A DNA stretch of 64,000 bases, taken from contig CAWDXO010000013.1 of NCBI GenBank assembly GCA_963806335.1, positions 310,001 through 374,000 of the forward strand, given 5' to 3'. Position 1 is the stretch's first letter, and each line of letters begins with the position of its first letter. This DNA comes from Palsa-504 sp963806335 (GTDB lineage: Bacteria; Actinomycetota; Actinomycetes; Streptosporangiales; Streptosporangiaceae). A program made the position numbers and the translations under genes. The notes under the pieces are model-generated. The model saw only the letters and a list, made by a program, of their open reading frames with translations, was not told where the DNA came from and searched no databases. Shown here piece by piece: positions 16,833-25,384 of the stretch.

Positions 16833-17405
16833 TCACGGCTGCGCGCCGAGCGTAACCGTCACCGTGGCCGACTGGCCACCTCTCGCGTACCCGATCGAGA
16901 CGGTATCGCCTGGTTTCTTGGTCAGGGTCAGTTCTTGTATCTGGATGTTGCTGGTAGCCGGCTTGCCGGCGATGCTGGTGATCACGTCGTCCGGGCGCAG
17001 CCCCGCCTGGGCGGCCGGGCCACCCGGCGTCACCGCCTGGACGTACAGCCCTTCGGGTACCCCGGCCTGGGCGGCAGCCGCAGGAGGTATCGGTACCGTC
17101 TGCATGCCGAAGAAGGCGTGGGTCACCCTGCCGGTGGCGATGATCTCATCGGCGATGGATGACGAGCCGAGGGAGATTACCTTGAGCTTGGGAGAGGGCT
17201 GGACCTTGAGTACCGCGAGATCGGTTTGCGGATCCCGGCCGGTGATCGTCGCGGCGGCGGTCTGCCCATCGGCGAACAGCACTTCAACCGTCCCGCCGTT
17301 GGCGGCTATCGAGATGACATGGTTGTTCGTCAGGATGTAGCCGTCTGACCGGATGACCTCCCCCGACCCGGTGCCGGCGTGAGCTTCGGGCAGGCTTTGA
17401 CTTAG
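16833..17405 (-). pseudogene. Decayed HtrA/DegP-type serine protease with PDZ domain
   Basis: In one minus-strand frame open from 17405 the protein contains GTGSGEVIRSDGYILTNNHV (catalytic His), then TDLAVLKVQ (catalytic Asp), then jumps directly from VISLGSS to SIADEIIATGRVTHAFFGMQ. In S1C proteases about 100 residues lie between, including the GNSGG catalytic Ser, and they are absent here. The C-terminal PDZ domain (LYVQAVTPGGPAAQAGLRPDDVI) is intact. The signal peptide and membrane anchor are also missing, with a TGA just upstream at 17406-17408. So the gene has lost its 5' end and the nucleophile by deletion; only a PDZ-bearing fragment (from 17282) could be translated. Confidence 0.75.
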
Positions 17406-17636
17406 TCACATCGGCAGGAACGATGACGGCCCGGCTCATGCCGCACCACCTTCCCGAGCTTCCCTAGGGCGCCGTGTCCATGGCCATCCTGCCAGGTTTC
17501 CTATGACGAGACCCATACGCCTCACCCGCGACGGGCGAGTCCGCCCGAGCTGGTCTCGAGCTTCCTCCGCCGCCCACATACCGAATCTGGTCGGCAGGAA
17601 TGACTGCCCGGTCTCTTCCCGCGTCCTGCGCCGGAC
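17406..17636. other. Non-coding or decayed stretch after the htrA remnant
   Basis: No intact gene is visible. Two similar blocks containing TCGGCAGGAA and GCCCGG occur near 17411 and 17592, as if a small sequence had been duplicated. On the minus strand one reads VIVPAD and the other VIPADQIRYVGGG, vaguely like a PRC-barrel strand. This looks like gene debris. Confidence 0.3.
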
Positions 17637-18524
17637 CTAGCCGAGGTCGGCGGCTTGCAGGAAGGCGCGCGCGATGACCTGGTAACCCGCCTGGTTGGCG
17701 TGCTGATTGGGCCCCCGGGGCGGGGCAGCGCACTGCCACGTCCACCGGCAGAGCAGCGCGACATTGCGCGGGACCTCCCCGGCGCCCGGTGTCGCTCCCT
17801 TACCGGCGAAGTCGGCGCTATCGAAGGCGCCGAACACGTTCGCCACCCGGGCGCCCGACTTGGCGTAGACGCGATCCAGCGAGTCGTTATAGATCGCGGC
17901 CAGTTTCTCCGCGAGCCATGCGATCGCCTGACCGGACAGGCCGTTACGCCATTCGGCCAGCGCGGGCAGGTAGTAGTTCATGCCTGCCAGCCGGACACCC
18001 GGCCCGGCGGCGGCCTTGAGGCTGGTCATGATCGTGGTCAGGTTGGTGACGGCGGCGGGAACACCGGTTCCGAAGCAGGAGGCGAGCTGTTTCAGGCTCG
18101 GTTCGCCGCCGCAGTGCTCCGGGTCGTTGGCGCCGATGTCGATGGTGACCAGCAGCACCCGGCCGCGGTGAGCATGCAGGAAGGCGACCGCGGCGGCCAG
18201 CTGCGATCCGGCGTGGTAGCGGCATATCCCGCCGTGGATCATCGTGGCTGTCGTCTCGCCCGGGCAGCCGAGCTTGACCAGGCGCAGCGTGGGATGGTGG
18301 CGGCGCAGCGCCGCATAGACCTGATCGGGATATCCGTCCCTCGTCTCCACGCTGGCGCCGGCCGTGTCCGGCTGAACGCCCTGGGACAGCGAGTCACCGA
18401 GAGCAAGGTAATAAGCATCCTCAGCTGCCCTGGCGTGGGGCGCGCCGGGCGCCGGGGACCCGGAGCACGCCGTGACCGCCATCGCGGCGGCGACGACGAC
18501 GGCAAGCAGGATGCGGAGGCACAC
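17637..18524 (-). CDS. Secreted SGNH/GDSL hydrolase, probable lipoprotein
   Basis: A 295-residue exported esterase or lipase. A signal peptide at residues 1-20 ends in the lipobox-like MAVTAC, so Cys20 may be lipidated. Block I LALGDSLSQGV has the nucleophile Ser near residue 46, block III IGANDPEHC contains the Asn, and the C-terminal block HANQAGYQVIA has the His (block V, NxxGY) near 280. GDGYPDQVY and LGCPGET fit the actinobacterial SGNH group. The start is GTG 18524. Substrate is unknown; cell-wall or lipid ester cleavage is plausible. Confidence 0.82.
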   Translation of the reverse strand: MCLRILLAVVVAAAMAVTACSGSPAPGAPHARAAEDAYYLALGDSLSQGVQPDTAGASVETRDGYPDQVYAALRRHHPTLRLVKLGCPGETTATMIHGGICRYHAGSQLAAAVAFLHAHRGRVLLVTIDIGANDPEHCGGEPSLKQLASCFGTGVPAAVTNLTTIMTSLKAAAGPGVRLAGMNYYLPALAEWRNGLSGQAIAWLAEKLAAIYNDSLDRVYAKSGARVANVFGAFDSADFAGKGATPGAGEVPRNVALLCRWTWQCAAPPRGPNQHANQAGYQVIARAFLQAADLG

Positions 18525-18575
18525 GGACCGACCACCTTGACCACGCGTTCGGTCTTACAGACTAAGCGGCGGTGG

Positions 18576-19034
18576 CTAGTGATTCTGGCGGGGGCGGGCA
18601 TGGCGGACGCCCCGGGTCGAGACCAGCAGGGCGACCGCGAGGAAAGCGAACCACAGCCACAGCCCGGCAAACAGCACCGCGTGGGCGGCCGCCAGCGCGA
18701 CGATGACGACGAGCGCGAGGAGCAGGATCGGGTGGCGCCGGCCCCGCCGGGCGACAGGCGGCCCGACCTGAGCCATGGGTGCGACCTCAGCCCTGGGCTC
18801 GGGTAGGTCGGCGAACAGGCCGGTCAGGTCGGCCCGGGTCTTGGCGCTCATGGCCCGGCCGACCCGGTCATCGAACTCGGCATGGTCCAGGCGGCCATCG
18901 GCGAAATGCTCGGCCAACCGGTCGACGACCGCCTGCCGCTCGGCGTCGGAGACGCGCATCTGCTGGCTGGAGGAAGCACCGCGGAACAGCGGCGGGAAAC
19001 TGTACGCCCGAGGCGGGCGGGACTGGGTTGGCAT
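18576..19034 (-). CDS. DUF1707 (SHOCT-like) membrane protein, copy 1
   Basis: A 152-residue protein with an N-terminal DUF1707 domain (MRVSDAERQAVVDRLAEHF, then ADGRLDHAEFDDRVGRAMSA, about residues 26-68). After a linker come two membrane helices around 104-118 and 120-138. The domain is thought to mediate protein interaction at the membrane; no catalytic role is known. The AAAGGACC-type ribosome-binding site is shared with the second copy. It lies 19 bp downstream of the PspC gene and is presumably in its operon. The pair is duplicated at 33536-34316. Confidence 0.85.
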   Translation of the reverse strand: MPTQSRPPRAYSFPPLFRGASSSQQMRVSDAERQAVVDRLAEHFADGRLDHAEFDDRVGRAMSAKTRADLTGLFADLPEPRAEVAPMAQVGPPVARRGRRHPILLLALVVIVALAAAHAVLFAGLWLWFAFLAVALLVSTRGVRHARPRQNH

Positions 19035-19043
19035 CGTAGCGGT

Positions 19044-19456
19044 CCTTTTCTGGTTAGCGTGAGCGTGCTGACAGGGAGTCGAGGAGCGAGGCGGCGAGGG
19101 ACTGGTCGGTGCCCTCGTCGGGGATCAGCAGCAGGCCGGCCAGGTACAGCGGGATGCCGGCGCCGCCGATAAGGGTCAGCACGACGAAGGCGATGCGGAC
19201 GATGGTGACGTCCACGCCGGTGTAGCGGGCCAGGCCCGCGGCGACTCCGGCCGCCATGCGGCCCTCGAAGGGGCGGCGCAGCGGGGTGGGCTCCGGTCCG
19301 GTCCCGAACGGCGGCTCGGTGGTGGGTGCTTGCGGGTTCCTGGTGTCTGTATTCATGGCTCTAGCTTGGCTCCGCGGGGCCGGCCAGCACATCGGGAAGT
19401 TCCCCCATGCGACCCTGATCTCAGGCTCGCGGGGTCAGGGACGGTCTCAGGGGTGA
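19044..19456. repeat. Duplicated segment, copy 1 (PspC gene plus promoter)
   Basis: This stretch is nearly identical to 33986-34414. It covers the DUF1707/PspC junction, most of pspC and about 95 bp upstream of its ATG, including the block with GGCCAGCACATCGGGAAG. Identity drops in the variable N-terminal coding part of pspC. The conserved upstream block probably holds the shared promoter. Confidence 0.75.
19054..19356 (-). CDS. PspC domain membrane protein, copy 1
   Basis: A 100-residue PspC-family protein. The domain begins at PLRRPFEGRMAAGVAAGLARYTGVD (about residues 25-48) and is followed by the hydrophobic IVRIAFVVLTLIGGAGIPLYLAGLLLIP. PspC proteins sit in the cytoplasmic membrane and take part in envelope-stress responses. 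The start at ATG 19356 gives a short hydrophilic N-terminus. The C-terminal 50 residues are identical or nearly so to those of the copy at 33996-34316, pointing to recent duplication or gene conversion. Confidence 0.85.
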   Translation of the reverse strand: MNTDTRNPQAPTTEPPFGTGPEPTPLRRPFEGRMAAGVAAGLARYTGVDVTIVRIAFVVLTLIGGAGIPLYLAGLLLIPDEGTDQSLAASLLDSLSARSR

Positions 19457-20457
19457 AGTTCGGTCCGGACCGTCGCCACTCCGGCCACCATCGCGCGCAG
19501 TTTCCCCCGGGCCACCTCCGGGGCGAGGTGCCGCAGTCCGCAGTCCGGATTGATCATCAGGCGGTCGGCGGGCACGTACTCCAGCGCACGCCGGATCCGG
19601 GACGCCACCAGCTCGGCCGGCTCGACCTTGGCGCTCTTGACGTCGATCACGCCGAATCCGAGCCACCTGTCCCACCCGTGCTGCCGGATCAGCTGCAGGT
19701 CATCCAGCCCCTTGCGGGCGAATTCGAGGACGATCTGGTCAACCCGCGCGGCCTGCACGGCCGGGAACAGGAAGTCGTAATGCCCCTCCCAGGAAGGGCG
19801 CGCGTACCTGTTGCCGTAGCAGACGTGCAGCGCCCAGGTCGCCGGCACGTCCTCAAGCACGATGTTGACCGCCTCGATCGCAAGCTCGACGTGCTCCGGA
19901 TATCCGGCCAGGAACGGCTCGTCGATCTGCAGGAAGCCGGCGCCGGCGGCGGCCAGTTCCCGCGCCTCGGCGTTGAGCCTGCGGGCGAGCGCGCGCACCA
20001 GGTCCCCGGGGTGAGAGTAGGCACCGTCACGGATCCGCCGCGAGAGCGAGAAGGGACCGGTGAAGGAGAACTTGACCGGCCGGTCGGTGAGCTGGCGGGT
20101 GAACCGGAAATCGTCGGCCAGCCCGAGCCCGGGGCTCTTCTCCCCGGCGTCGGGCAGCGGCCGGGTGACCTCGGCGTCGTAGTAGTCGAAGTAGTCGCTT
20201 TTCGCGTGCTGCGGGATGTGCACGCCAGGGATCCGGGCCAGGAAATAGTCCACGTCGTTGTCCCGGCGCAGTTCGCCGTCGGACACGATGTCGATGCCCG
20301 CCAGCTCCTGATCCTTGACCGCCGCCTTGATCGCGACCTCGTGGATCTCGGTGAGATGCTGGACGCTGATCCGCCGCTGGTAATACTCGGTCTTCAGCCG
20401 CTCCAGCCATTCCGGCACGGAATAGGAGCCCACCACCGTAGTCGGCAACGGCACCAT
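19447..20457 (-). CDS. Core cobalamin-independent methionine synthase-family protein (MetE C-domain)
   Basis: 336 residues corresponding to the C-terminal catalytic barrel of MetE, without the N-terminal folate-clamping half. The N-terminus LPTTVVGSYSVPEWL is typical of the type II or core family. All four zinc ligands expected for homocysteine activation are visible: His211 and Cys213 (LHVCYGN), Glu245 (VLEFARKG) and Cys306 (NPDCGL). It is the last gene of a minus operon, 5 bp after the methyltransferase-like gene and downstream of an MTHFR. It could transfer a methyl group to homocysteine from methyl-folate or from an unconventional donor. The start at ATG 20457 is chosen over a long upstream extension that overlaps the previous gene. 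Confidence 0.8.
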   Translation of the reverse strand: MVPLPTTVVGSYSVPEWLERLKTEYYQRRISVQHLTEIHEVAIKAAVKDQELAGIDIVSDGELRRDNDVDYFLARIPGVHIPQHAKSDYFDYYDAEVTRPLPDAGEKSPGLGLADDFRFTRQLTDRPVKFSFTGPFSLSRRIRDGAYSHPGDLVRALARRLNAEARELAAAGAGFLQIDEPFLAGYPEHVELAIEAVNIVLEDVPATWALHVCYGNRYARPSWEGHYDFLFPAVQAARVDQIVLEFARKGLDDLQLIRQHGWDRWLGFGVIDVKSAKVEPAELVASRIRRALEYVPADRLMINPDCGLRHLAPEVARGKLRAMVAGVATVRTELHP

Positions 20458-20462
20458 GAGCG

Positions 20463-21620
20463 TCAGTCCCTGGCCTGTGCGGTGAGCGTCATGACGTTGG
20501 ACCCGGGGTGCTGCCGGAACGGGGTGAACTCGACGTCGAATCCCCGGCGGTTCGCGACCCGCTGCAGCAGCGGCCCGTTCACCCAATTGACCACCGACCC
20601 GTCGTACTTGCCCGGGCCGTAAAACCCGGTCCGGTACTGCTGGCTGCCGGTCAGGAACAAGTCGTGACATTGCACCCGGCCGTAGGGGTGCAGCAGCGGC
20701 AGCGTCCCGGTGAAGCTGGCGACCGCACCGTTGCTGACATGCATCCGGACATCACCTTCCGCCTCCATCAGCGGCCTGAGGATCTCACCCGTCAGTGCCT
20801 GATTGAGCTGGGCCGAGCTGACCTGGGCTGGGCTGACCTGGTAGCTGTCCAGGCCCTCGAGCGGGACGTACCGTTCCCGCAGCCGGAGCGCGCCCCAGGC
20901 TGCCCGCCAGAACTCCACCGCCCGGCCGGGGTCGGCGAAGTGCTCGGGAGCGGATTCGCTCAGCAGTTCCGGGCCGATTCGCAGCAGGCGGTCGATGAGC
21001 GGTGCCAGCCGGTCGCGGCTGACGCCGAACTGGCCGGCCAGGCGGTCGGCGTCGTCGGCGGCGATGAAGGCCCGGGTCTGGACCTGGTAGATGCGGCCGT
21101 GGATGCACGCCACCTCGTCGGTCGGCAGGTTGTCGTAGACGTTGGAGATGTACACCAGGAAGGCCTTGCCGGCCAGGAAGCCGAGCGTGATGGCTGGCCG
21201 GGTCGCGTCGACGACCAGCGCGCTGATCCGCTCGCCGTGATGGGCCACGGCCTGCCGGGCCCGGTCGAGCACGTGCGGCGAATAGTCGCCCATCAGGTAG
21301 CGCAGCCTGCGGTAGTAATCGCGCCCGTGCCTGCGGTCGAGTGAGACGAATTCGTCCAGCCAGGTGCGGGCCTGATTACCGTTGCCGACGCCGAGTTCCA
21401 GGACGTAGAGCTCGTCCGGCAGTGCACGGCGCGCGGCCAGGTCATCCCAGATGCGGAAGAGCTCCAGGATCAGCTCGCGGGCCGCCTCGGTGTTCCGCGC
21501 GTCGCTCTCGCCGCCGGGCAGCGACTGCTCGTATTCACGCCCGGTGGCCCGTTCCCAGCCGGACAGCGCTTGCCAGTACAGCGCGTTGAACCGCCAGATG
21601 CAGCTCTCCCGACCTGGCAC
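20463..21620 (-). CDS. SAM-dependent methyltransferase-like protein
   Basis: A 385-residue protein with a Rossmann-type motif I VLELGVGNGNQARTWLDEF near residue 71 and a following LMGDYSPHVLDRARQAV. Both are typical of class I SAM-dependent methyltransferases of the MidA-like kind. The N-terminal CIWRFNALYWQALSGWE and C-terminal FTPFRQHPGSNVMTLTAQARD are not familiar. The GTG start at 21620 is forced by an upstream in-frame TGA, and the sequence looks as if it could extend further (GLALEPW before it). The preceding ORF overlaps it by 150 bp in another frame. In context it may use SAM regenerated by the operon, or have lost methylation activity. Substrate unknown. Confidence 0.7.
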   Translation of the reverse strand: MPGRESCIWRFNALYWQALSGWERATGREYEQSLPGGESDARNTEAARELILELFRIWDDLAARRALPDELYVLELGVGNGNQARTWLDEFVSLDRRHGRDYYRRLRYLMGDYSPHVLDRARQAVAHHGERISALVVDATRPAITLGFLAGKAFLVYISNVYDNLPTDEVACIHGRIYQVQTRAFIAADDADRLAGQFGVSRDRLAPLIDRLLRIGPELLSESAPEHFADPGRAVEFWRAAWGALRLRERYVPLEGLDSYQVSPAQVSSAQLNQALTGEILRPLMEAEGDVRMHVSNGAVASFTGTLPLLHPYGRVQCHDLFLTGSQQYRTGFYGPGKYDGSVVNWVNGPLLQRVANRRGFDVEFTPFRQHPGSNVMTLTAQARD

Positions 21621-21919
21621 CCACGGCTCGAGGGCCAGGCCGGCTCAGACAGCGCGTGCTTGACGGCGGCGGCCAGGTCCCCGGGCCCGATGTCGGCGCA
21701 GCGGCGCAGGTCAAAGGCGATCTCGACGTCGGTACTCGCGATTGGGCGGCTGACCACGGTCTCGCGGAAGTTCTGCTTGTACTGGATCCAGTCGCACACC
21801 ACGCGCAGCCGGGACAGGTCCGCGGGCGACGCGCAGACCGCCTCCATGATGGGGCCGATCGCCGACCGCGCCGCGGCGGATTCCCGCAGCTTCCTGACCG
21901 GGCGGAGGTCAACGTCCAT
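21470..21919 (-). CDS. Small unknown protein in the one-carbon operon, overlapping the methyltransferase gene
   Basis: ATG 21919 overlaps the end of the MTHFR gene by 11 bp. The first 98 residues look like a real soluble protein (LRVVCDWIQYKQNFRE, then STDVEIAFDLRRCADIGPGDLAAAV). From about base 21625 the frame lies inside the methyltransferase gene and becomes Arg/Ser/Gly-rich low-quality sequence typical of an out-of-frame reading. So either the natural stop has been lost, or a frameshift separates two halves of one protein of about 485 residues. No family recognised. Confidence 0.5.
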   Translation of the reverse strand: MDVDLRPVRKLRESAAARSAIGPIMEAVCASPADLSRLRVVCDWIQYKQNFRETVVSRPIASTDVEIAFDLRRCADIGPGDLAAAVKHALSEPAWPSSRGCQVGRAASGGSTRCTGKRCPAGNGPPGVNTSSRCPAARATRGTPRRPAS

Positions 21920-22814
21920 CGCGGACCCCGGCGTCGGCCAGGATGGCGGGGACGGCGTGCTCGCTTCCGCTGGTCAGCAAGTGGACCCCGGCCACGCCCG
22001 GGATCTGGCTGACCTGCCGCACGGTCTCGGCCGCGAGCCGTTCCCCCTCGGCGGCGATACGGTCCGCCGGAACCGCCCGCAGCCGATGATAGACATCGTC
22101 GGGCACGTGGATCCCGGGCAGCTTGTCGCGGATGAAGTCCAGGGCCCGCCGGGATCTGACGATACCGACGCCGGCCAGGATGGAGCACCGCTCATCGAGG
22201 CCGAGATCGCGGATCTGCGCCATCCACCGGATGAACGCCGGGACGTCGAAGACGAACTGGGTCTGGACGAACTGCGCGCCGGCGGCGACCTTCTGGCCGA
22301 GCCGCTCGGCGCTCACGGCGACTGGCAGGGCGAACGGGTTCTCCACCGCGCCGAGAAAACAGTCGGGTGGCGGATCGACGGTACGCCCGGACATCAGGGT
22401 GTGCTCGTCGCGCATGGTGCGCAGGGCCCGCAGCAGCTGGACGCTGTCCAGATCGAACACTGGCTTGGCCTCGGGGTGGTCACCGAACTTCGGGTGATCG
22501 CCCGTCATCACCAAGATGTTGCGGATGCCGAGCGCCGACGCCCCGAGCAGGTCCGACTGCAGCGCGATGCGGTTGCGGTCCCGGCACGTCATCTGCATGA
22601 CGGGCTCGAGCCCGGCGGCCAGCGCGGCCAGGCTGCCGGCCCAGCTGGCCAGCCGCACGTGCGAGCCCTGATTGTCGGTGACGTTGGCGGCGTCGACCCA
22701 GTCCCGCAGCAGCGCGGCCACCTTCGTGATCGATGCCGTGCTCGCCCCGCGCGGCGGGCTGATCTCCGCGGTGACCGCGAAGCCGCCCGCGGCCAGCCGC
22801 TCGCGCAGACTCAT
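21909..22814 (-). CDS. metF: 5,10-methylenetetrahydrofolate reductase family protein
   Basis: A 301-residue TIM-barrel flavoprotein family member that would reduce CH2-THF to CH3-THF. Visible features: VTAEISPPRG at the start of the barrel (catalytic-site Glu), NVTDNQGSHVRL, MTCRDRNRIALQSDLLGA (folate-binding region), and ILVMTGDHPKFGDHP followed by FDLDSVQLL. VQTQFVFDVPAF is the family's substrate-site strand. ATG 22814 is preferred over GTG 22883 since the family starts with this Met. It lies between a GcvT-domain dehydrogenase and a core MetE gene, so it may connect demethylation to methionine synthesis. It differs from housekeeping MetF enough to be a specialised paralogue. Confidence 0.82.
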   Translation of the reverse strand: MSLRERLAAGGFAVTAEISPPRGASTASITKVAALLRDWVDAANVTDNQGSHVRLASWAGSLAALAAGLEPVMQMTCRDRNRIALQSDLLGASALGIRNILVMTGDHPKFGDHPEAKPVFDLDSVQLLRALRTMRDEHTLMSGRTVDPPPDCFLGAVENPFALPVAVSAERLGQKVAAGAQFVQTQFVFDVPAFIRWMAQIRDLGLDERCSILAGVGIVRSRRALDFIRDKLPGIHVPDDVYHRLRAVPADRIAAEGERLAAETVRQVSQIPGVAGVHLLTSGSEHAVPAILADAGVRDGR

Positions 22815-22886
22815 GCTGGCTATCCTGGGCGTTCGCACCCGAAGACGCAACGGCCCGCGGGCCCCTTGAGGCCAGAAGTCCACGGA

Positions 22887-25379
22887 CTACATGTTCTGGT
22901 AGCGACCCTTGACGCGGTCGCCGGCCGGGTCGAAGGGCGGCCGGAGGTGGACGGTGGCGGGATACCGGCGGCCGCCTACGTTCACCTGGTACTCACCTGA
23001 CCGCACGACGTCGGGGGTGAGGACGTCGCCGGCCGGGTCGCGGATATAGCCCAGGCCCACGCAGCCGCGGAGGGCCTCCCCCCAGGCGCCCGAGGTCAGC
23101 TGGCCAACGGCGATCCCGTCCCGCAGGACGAGCTCGCCGCCCCAGATCATGGCGTCCGAATCGGCCGGCTCGGGATGGCACAGCACCAGGGAGACCAGCC
23201 TGCGTCTCGGACCGCCGGCGCGGGCCTGCTCGACGGCCTCGCGGCCCAGGAAGCCGATGCCGGTCCTGAGCTTGCAGGCGAACAGCAGGCCGGCCTCGAC
23301 CGGGTTGTAGTCCGGGGTCAGCTCGCGGCCGAAGGCCCGGTAGGCCTTCTCTAGCCGCATCGACTCGATCGCGTAGTAGCCGCCGTTCACCAGGCCGAGA
23401 TCGGCGCCGGCCGCGATCAGGTCCTCGTAGGCGCCCACGGCGAATTCCGCGGGAACGTACAGTTCCCAGCCCAGCTCCCCCACGTAGGTGATCCTGGTCG
23501 CGCGGACGGTGGCGTAGCCGAGGTCGATTTCCCGGCTGAAGCCGAAAGGGAACGCCGCGTCACTGAAGTCGGCGCGGGAAAGCCGGGTCAGCAATTCCCG
23601 CGACTTCGGCCCCATTACGCCGTAGACGGCGTAGGCGGAGCTGACGTCCACCAGCGTCGCGCGGGCGTGCGCGGGCATCCGCCTGCGGATGTGGTCCTGG
23701 TCGCGTTCGGTGGTGGCCGCGCTGCTGACCAGCAGGAACTCATCGGCGCTAAGCCGGGTCACGGTGATATCGGCCTCGTAGGTGCCACGCGCGTTGAGCA
23801 TCCCGGTGTAGACGGTCCGGCCTGGGGCTACCCCGATATCAGCCGTGCACAGCCACTGCAGGACCGGTTCGGCGTCCGGGCCGGTCATCAGGTACTTGGA
23901 GAAGCTCGTCTGGTCGAACAGGGCGACGCTGGTGCGGGCGGCGCGCTGCTCGGCGCAGGACCAGGGCTGCCAGTTCTGCTGGCCCCAGCCGTACTCGATG
24001 GCCGGGTTCTCGCCCTCCGGCGCGAAGAAGTTCGCGCGCTCCCAGCCCATCCGGCTGCCGAAGCAGGCGTTGGCCTGCTTGAGCAGGTGATACGCCGGCG
24101 AGCGCCGGAACGGCCGGGCGCTGGCGAGCTCCCGGTTGGGCCACGGCACCGCGTAGTGCAGGCCCAGGACCTCGCTGACCCGGTCGTGCAGCCACTGGTT
24201 GTTCCCGTTGAACCGGGCGAAGCGCCTGATGTCGACCGCGGAGGCGTCCAGGCTCGGCTCGCCCTCGGTGATCCATTCGGCCAGCGCCCGGCCGGCGCCG
24301 CCCGCGGACGCGATGCCGACGGAGTTGAAGCCGGCCCCGACGAAGAAGTTCCGCAGCTCCGGCGCCTCGCCCAGGATGAACTGGTTGTCCGGGGTAAAAC
24401 TCTCCGGGCCGTTGTAGAACATCTTGATCCCGGTCTCGGCGAGCGCCGGGATCCGGGCGACGGCGCTGTCCATCAGGATCTCGAAGTGATCCCAGTCCTC
24501 GGCGAGCAGCTGGAACTCGAACGGGTGGGGCAGCTTGTCGGGGGCGACCCACGGCTTGGCCGCGGGCTCGAACCCGCCGACGAGCAGCCCGCCGACCTCT
24601 TCCTTGATGTAGGTGTAGCCGTCCGGGTCGCGCAGGATGGGCAGATCCCGGTGCACGCCGTCGATCTGTTCGGTCACGACGTAGAAGTGCTCAGCGGAGT
24701 GCAGCGGGACGGTCACCCCGCACATCGCGCCGACCTGCTTGGCCCACTGGCCGGCGCAGTTGACGACCACCTCCGCCTCGACGTCGCCCTGGTCGGTGCG
24801 GACGCCTGTGACGGCACCGTCCTTGGTCGCGATGCCGGTCACGCGGGTCCGCTCCCTTATCGTGACGCCCCGATCGCGCGCCCCCCGGGCCAGCGCGGCG
24901 GTCAGGTCGGTGGGGTTGGCCCGGCCGTCGCCGGGCAGCCAGATCGCGCCGGCCAGGTCGGCGATCCGCATGACCGGGTAGAGCTCGCGGGCCTGTCCGG
25001 GGGTTATGAGCTCGCAGTCCAGCTGGTAGGCCTCGGCGGTGGCGACCGTTCTTTTCAGCTGGGTCAGGCGGTCAGGGGTGCGGGCGACGGTGACGCCGCC
25101 ACAGCGCCGGAAGCCGGTGCCCAGGCCGGTCTCGGCCTCGAGGCTCTCGTACAACTGCATGGAGTACTGCACCAGCCGGGTGCCGCTCTCCGAGGCCCGC
25201 AGCTGGCCGACGAGGCCGGCCGCGTGCCAGGTGGTGCCGCACGACAGCTGCCCCTGCTCGAGCAGCAGCACGTCGGTCCAGCCCATCCGGGCGAGATGGT
25301 AGGCGACGCTGGCGCCGATCACTCCCCCGCCGATGATCACCACCCGAGCGCGGGCCGGAAGGCTGGCCAACTCAGTCAT
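22887..25379 (-). CDS. FAD-dependent dimethylglycine/sarcosine dehydrogenase-like protein with GcvT domain
   Basis: An 830-residue two-domain protein. Residues 1-380 are a DAO-type FAD oxidoreductase: dinucleotide loop VVIIGGGVIGAS at 13-24, and TWHAAGL at 50-56, where His52 matches the covalent-FAD histidine of dimethylglycine and sarcosine dehydrogenases. Residues about 430-830 are the folate-binding aminomethyltransferase domain: VMGPKSRELL, TYVGELGWELYVP, ESMRLEKAYRAFGREL. It should oxidise an N-methyl group and pass the formaldehyde unit to tetrahydrofolate. It is five bases after the kinase gene and three before the MTHFR frame. The methylated substrate is not known. Confidence 0.85.
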   Translation of the reverse strand: MTELASLPARARVVIIGGGVIGASVAYHLARMGWTDVLLLEQGQLSCGTTWHAAGLVGQLRASESGTRLVQYSMQLYESLEAETGLGTGFRRCGGVTVARTPDRLTQLKRTVATAEAYQLDCELITPGQARELYPVMRIADLAGAIWLPGDGRANPTDLTAALARGARDRGVTIRERTRVTGIATKDGAVTGVRTDQGDVEAEVVVNCAGQWAKQVGAMCGVTVPLHSAEHFYVVTEQIDGVHRDLPILRDPDGYTYIKEEVGGLLVGGFEPAAKPWVAPDKLPHPFEFQLLAEDWDHFEILMDSAVARIPALAETGIKMFYNGPESFTPDNQFILGEAPELRNFFVGAGFNSVGIASAGGAGRALAEWITEGEPSLDASAVDIRRFARFNGNNQWLHDRVSEVLGLHYAVPWPNRELASARPFRRSPAYHLLKQANACFGSRMGWERANFFAPEGENPAIEYGWGQQNWQPWSCAEQRAARTSVALFDQTSFSKYLMTGPDAEPVLQWLCTADIGVAPGRTVYTGMLNARGTYEADITVTRLSADEFLLVSSAATTERDQDHIRRRMPAHARATLVDVSSAYAVYGVMGPKSRELLTRLSRADFSDAAFPFGFSREIDLGYATVRATRITYVGELGWELYVPAEFAVGAYEDLIAAGADLGLVNGGYYAIESMRLEKAYRAFGRELTPDYNPVEAGLLFACKLRTGIGFLGREAVEQARAGGPRRRLVSLVLCHPEPADSDAMIWGGELVLRDGIAVGQLTSGAWGEALRGCVGLGYIRDPAGDVLTPDVVRSGEYQVNVGGRRYPATVHLRPPFDPAGDRVKGRYQNM

Positions 25380-25384
25380 GGCGC

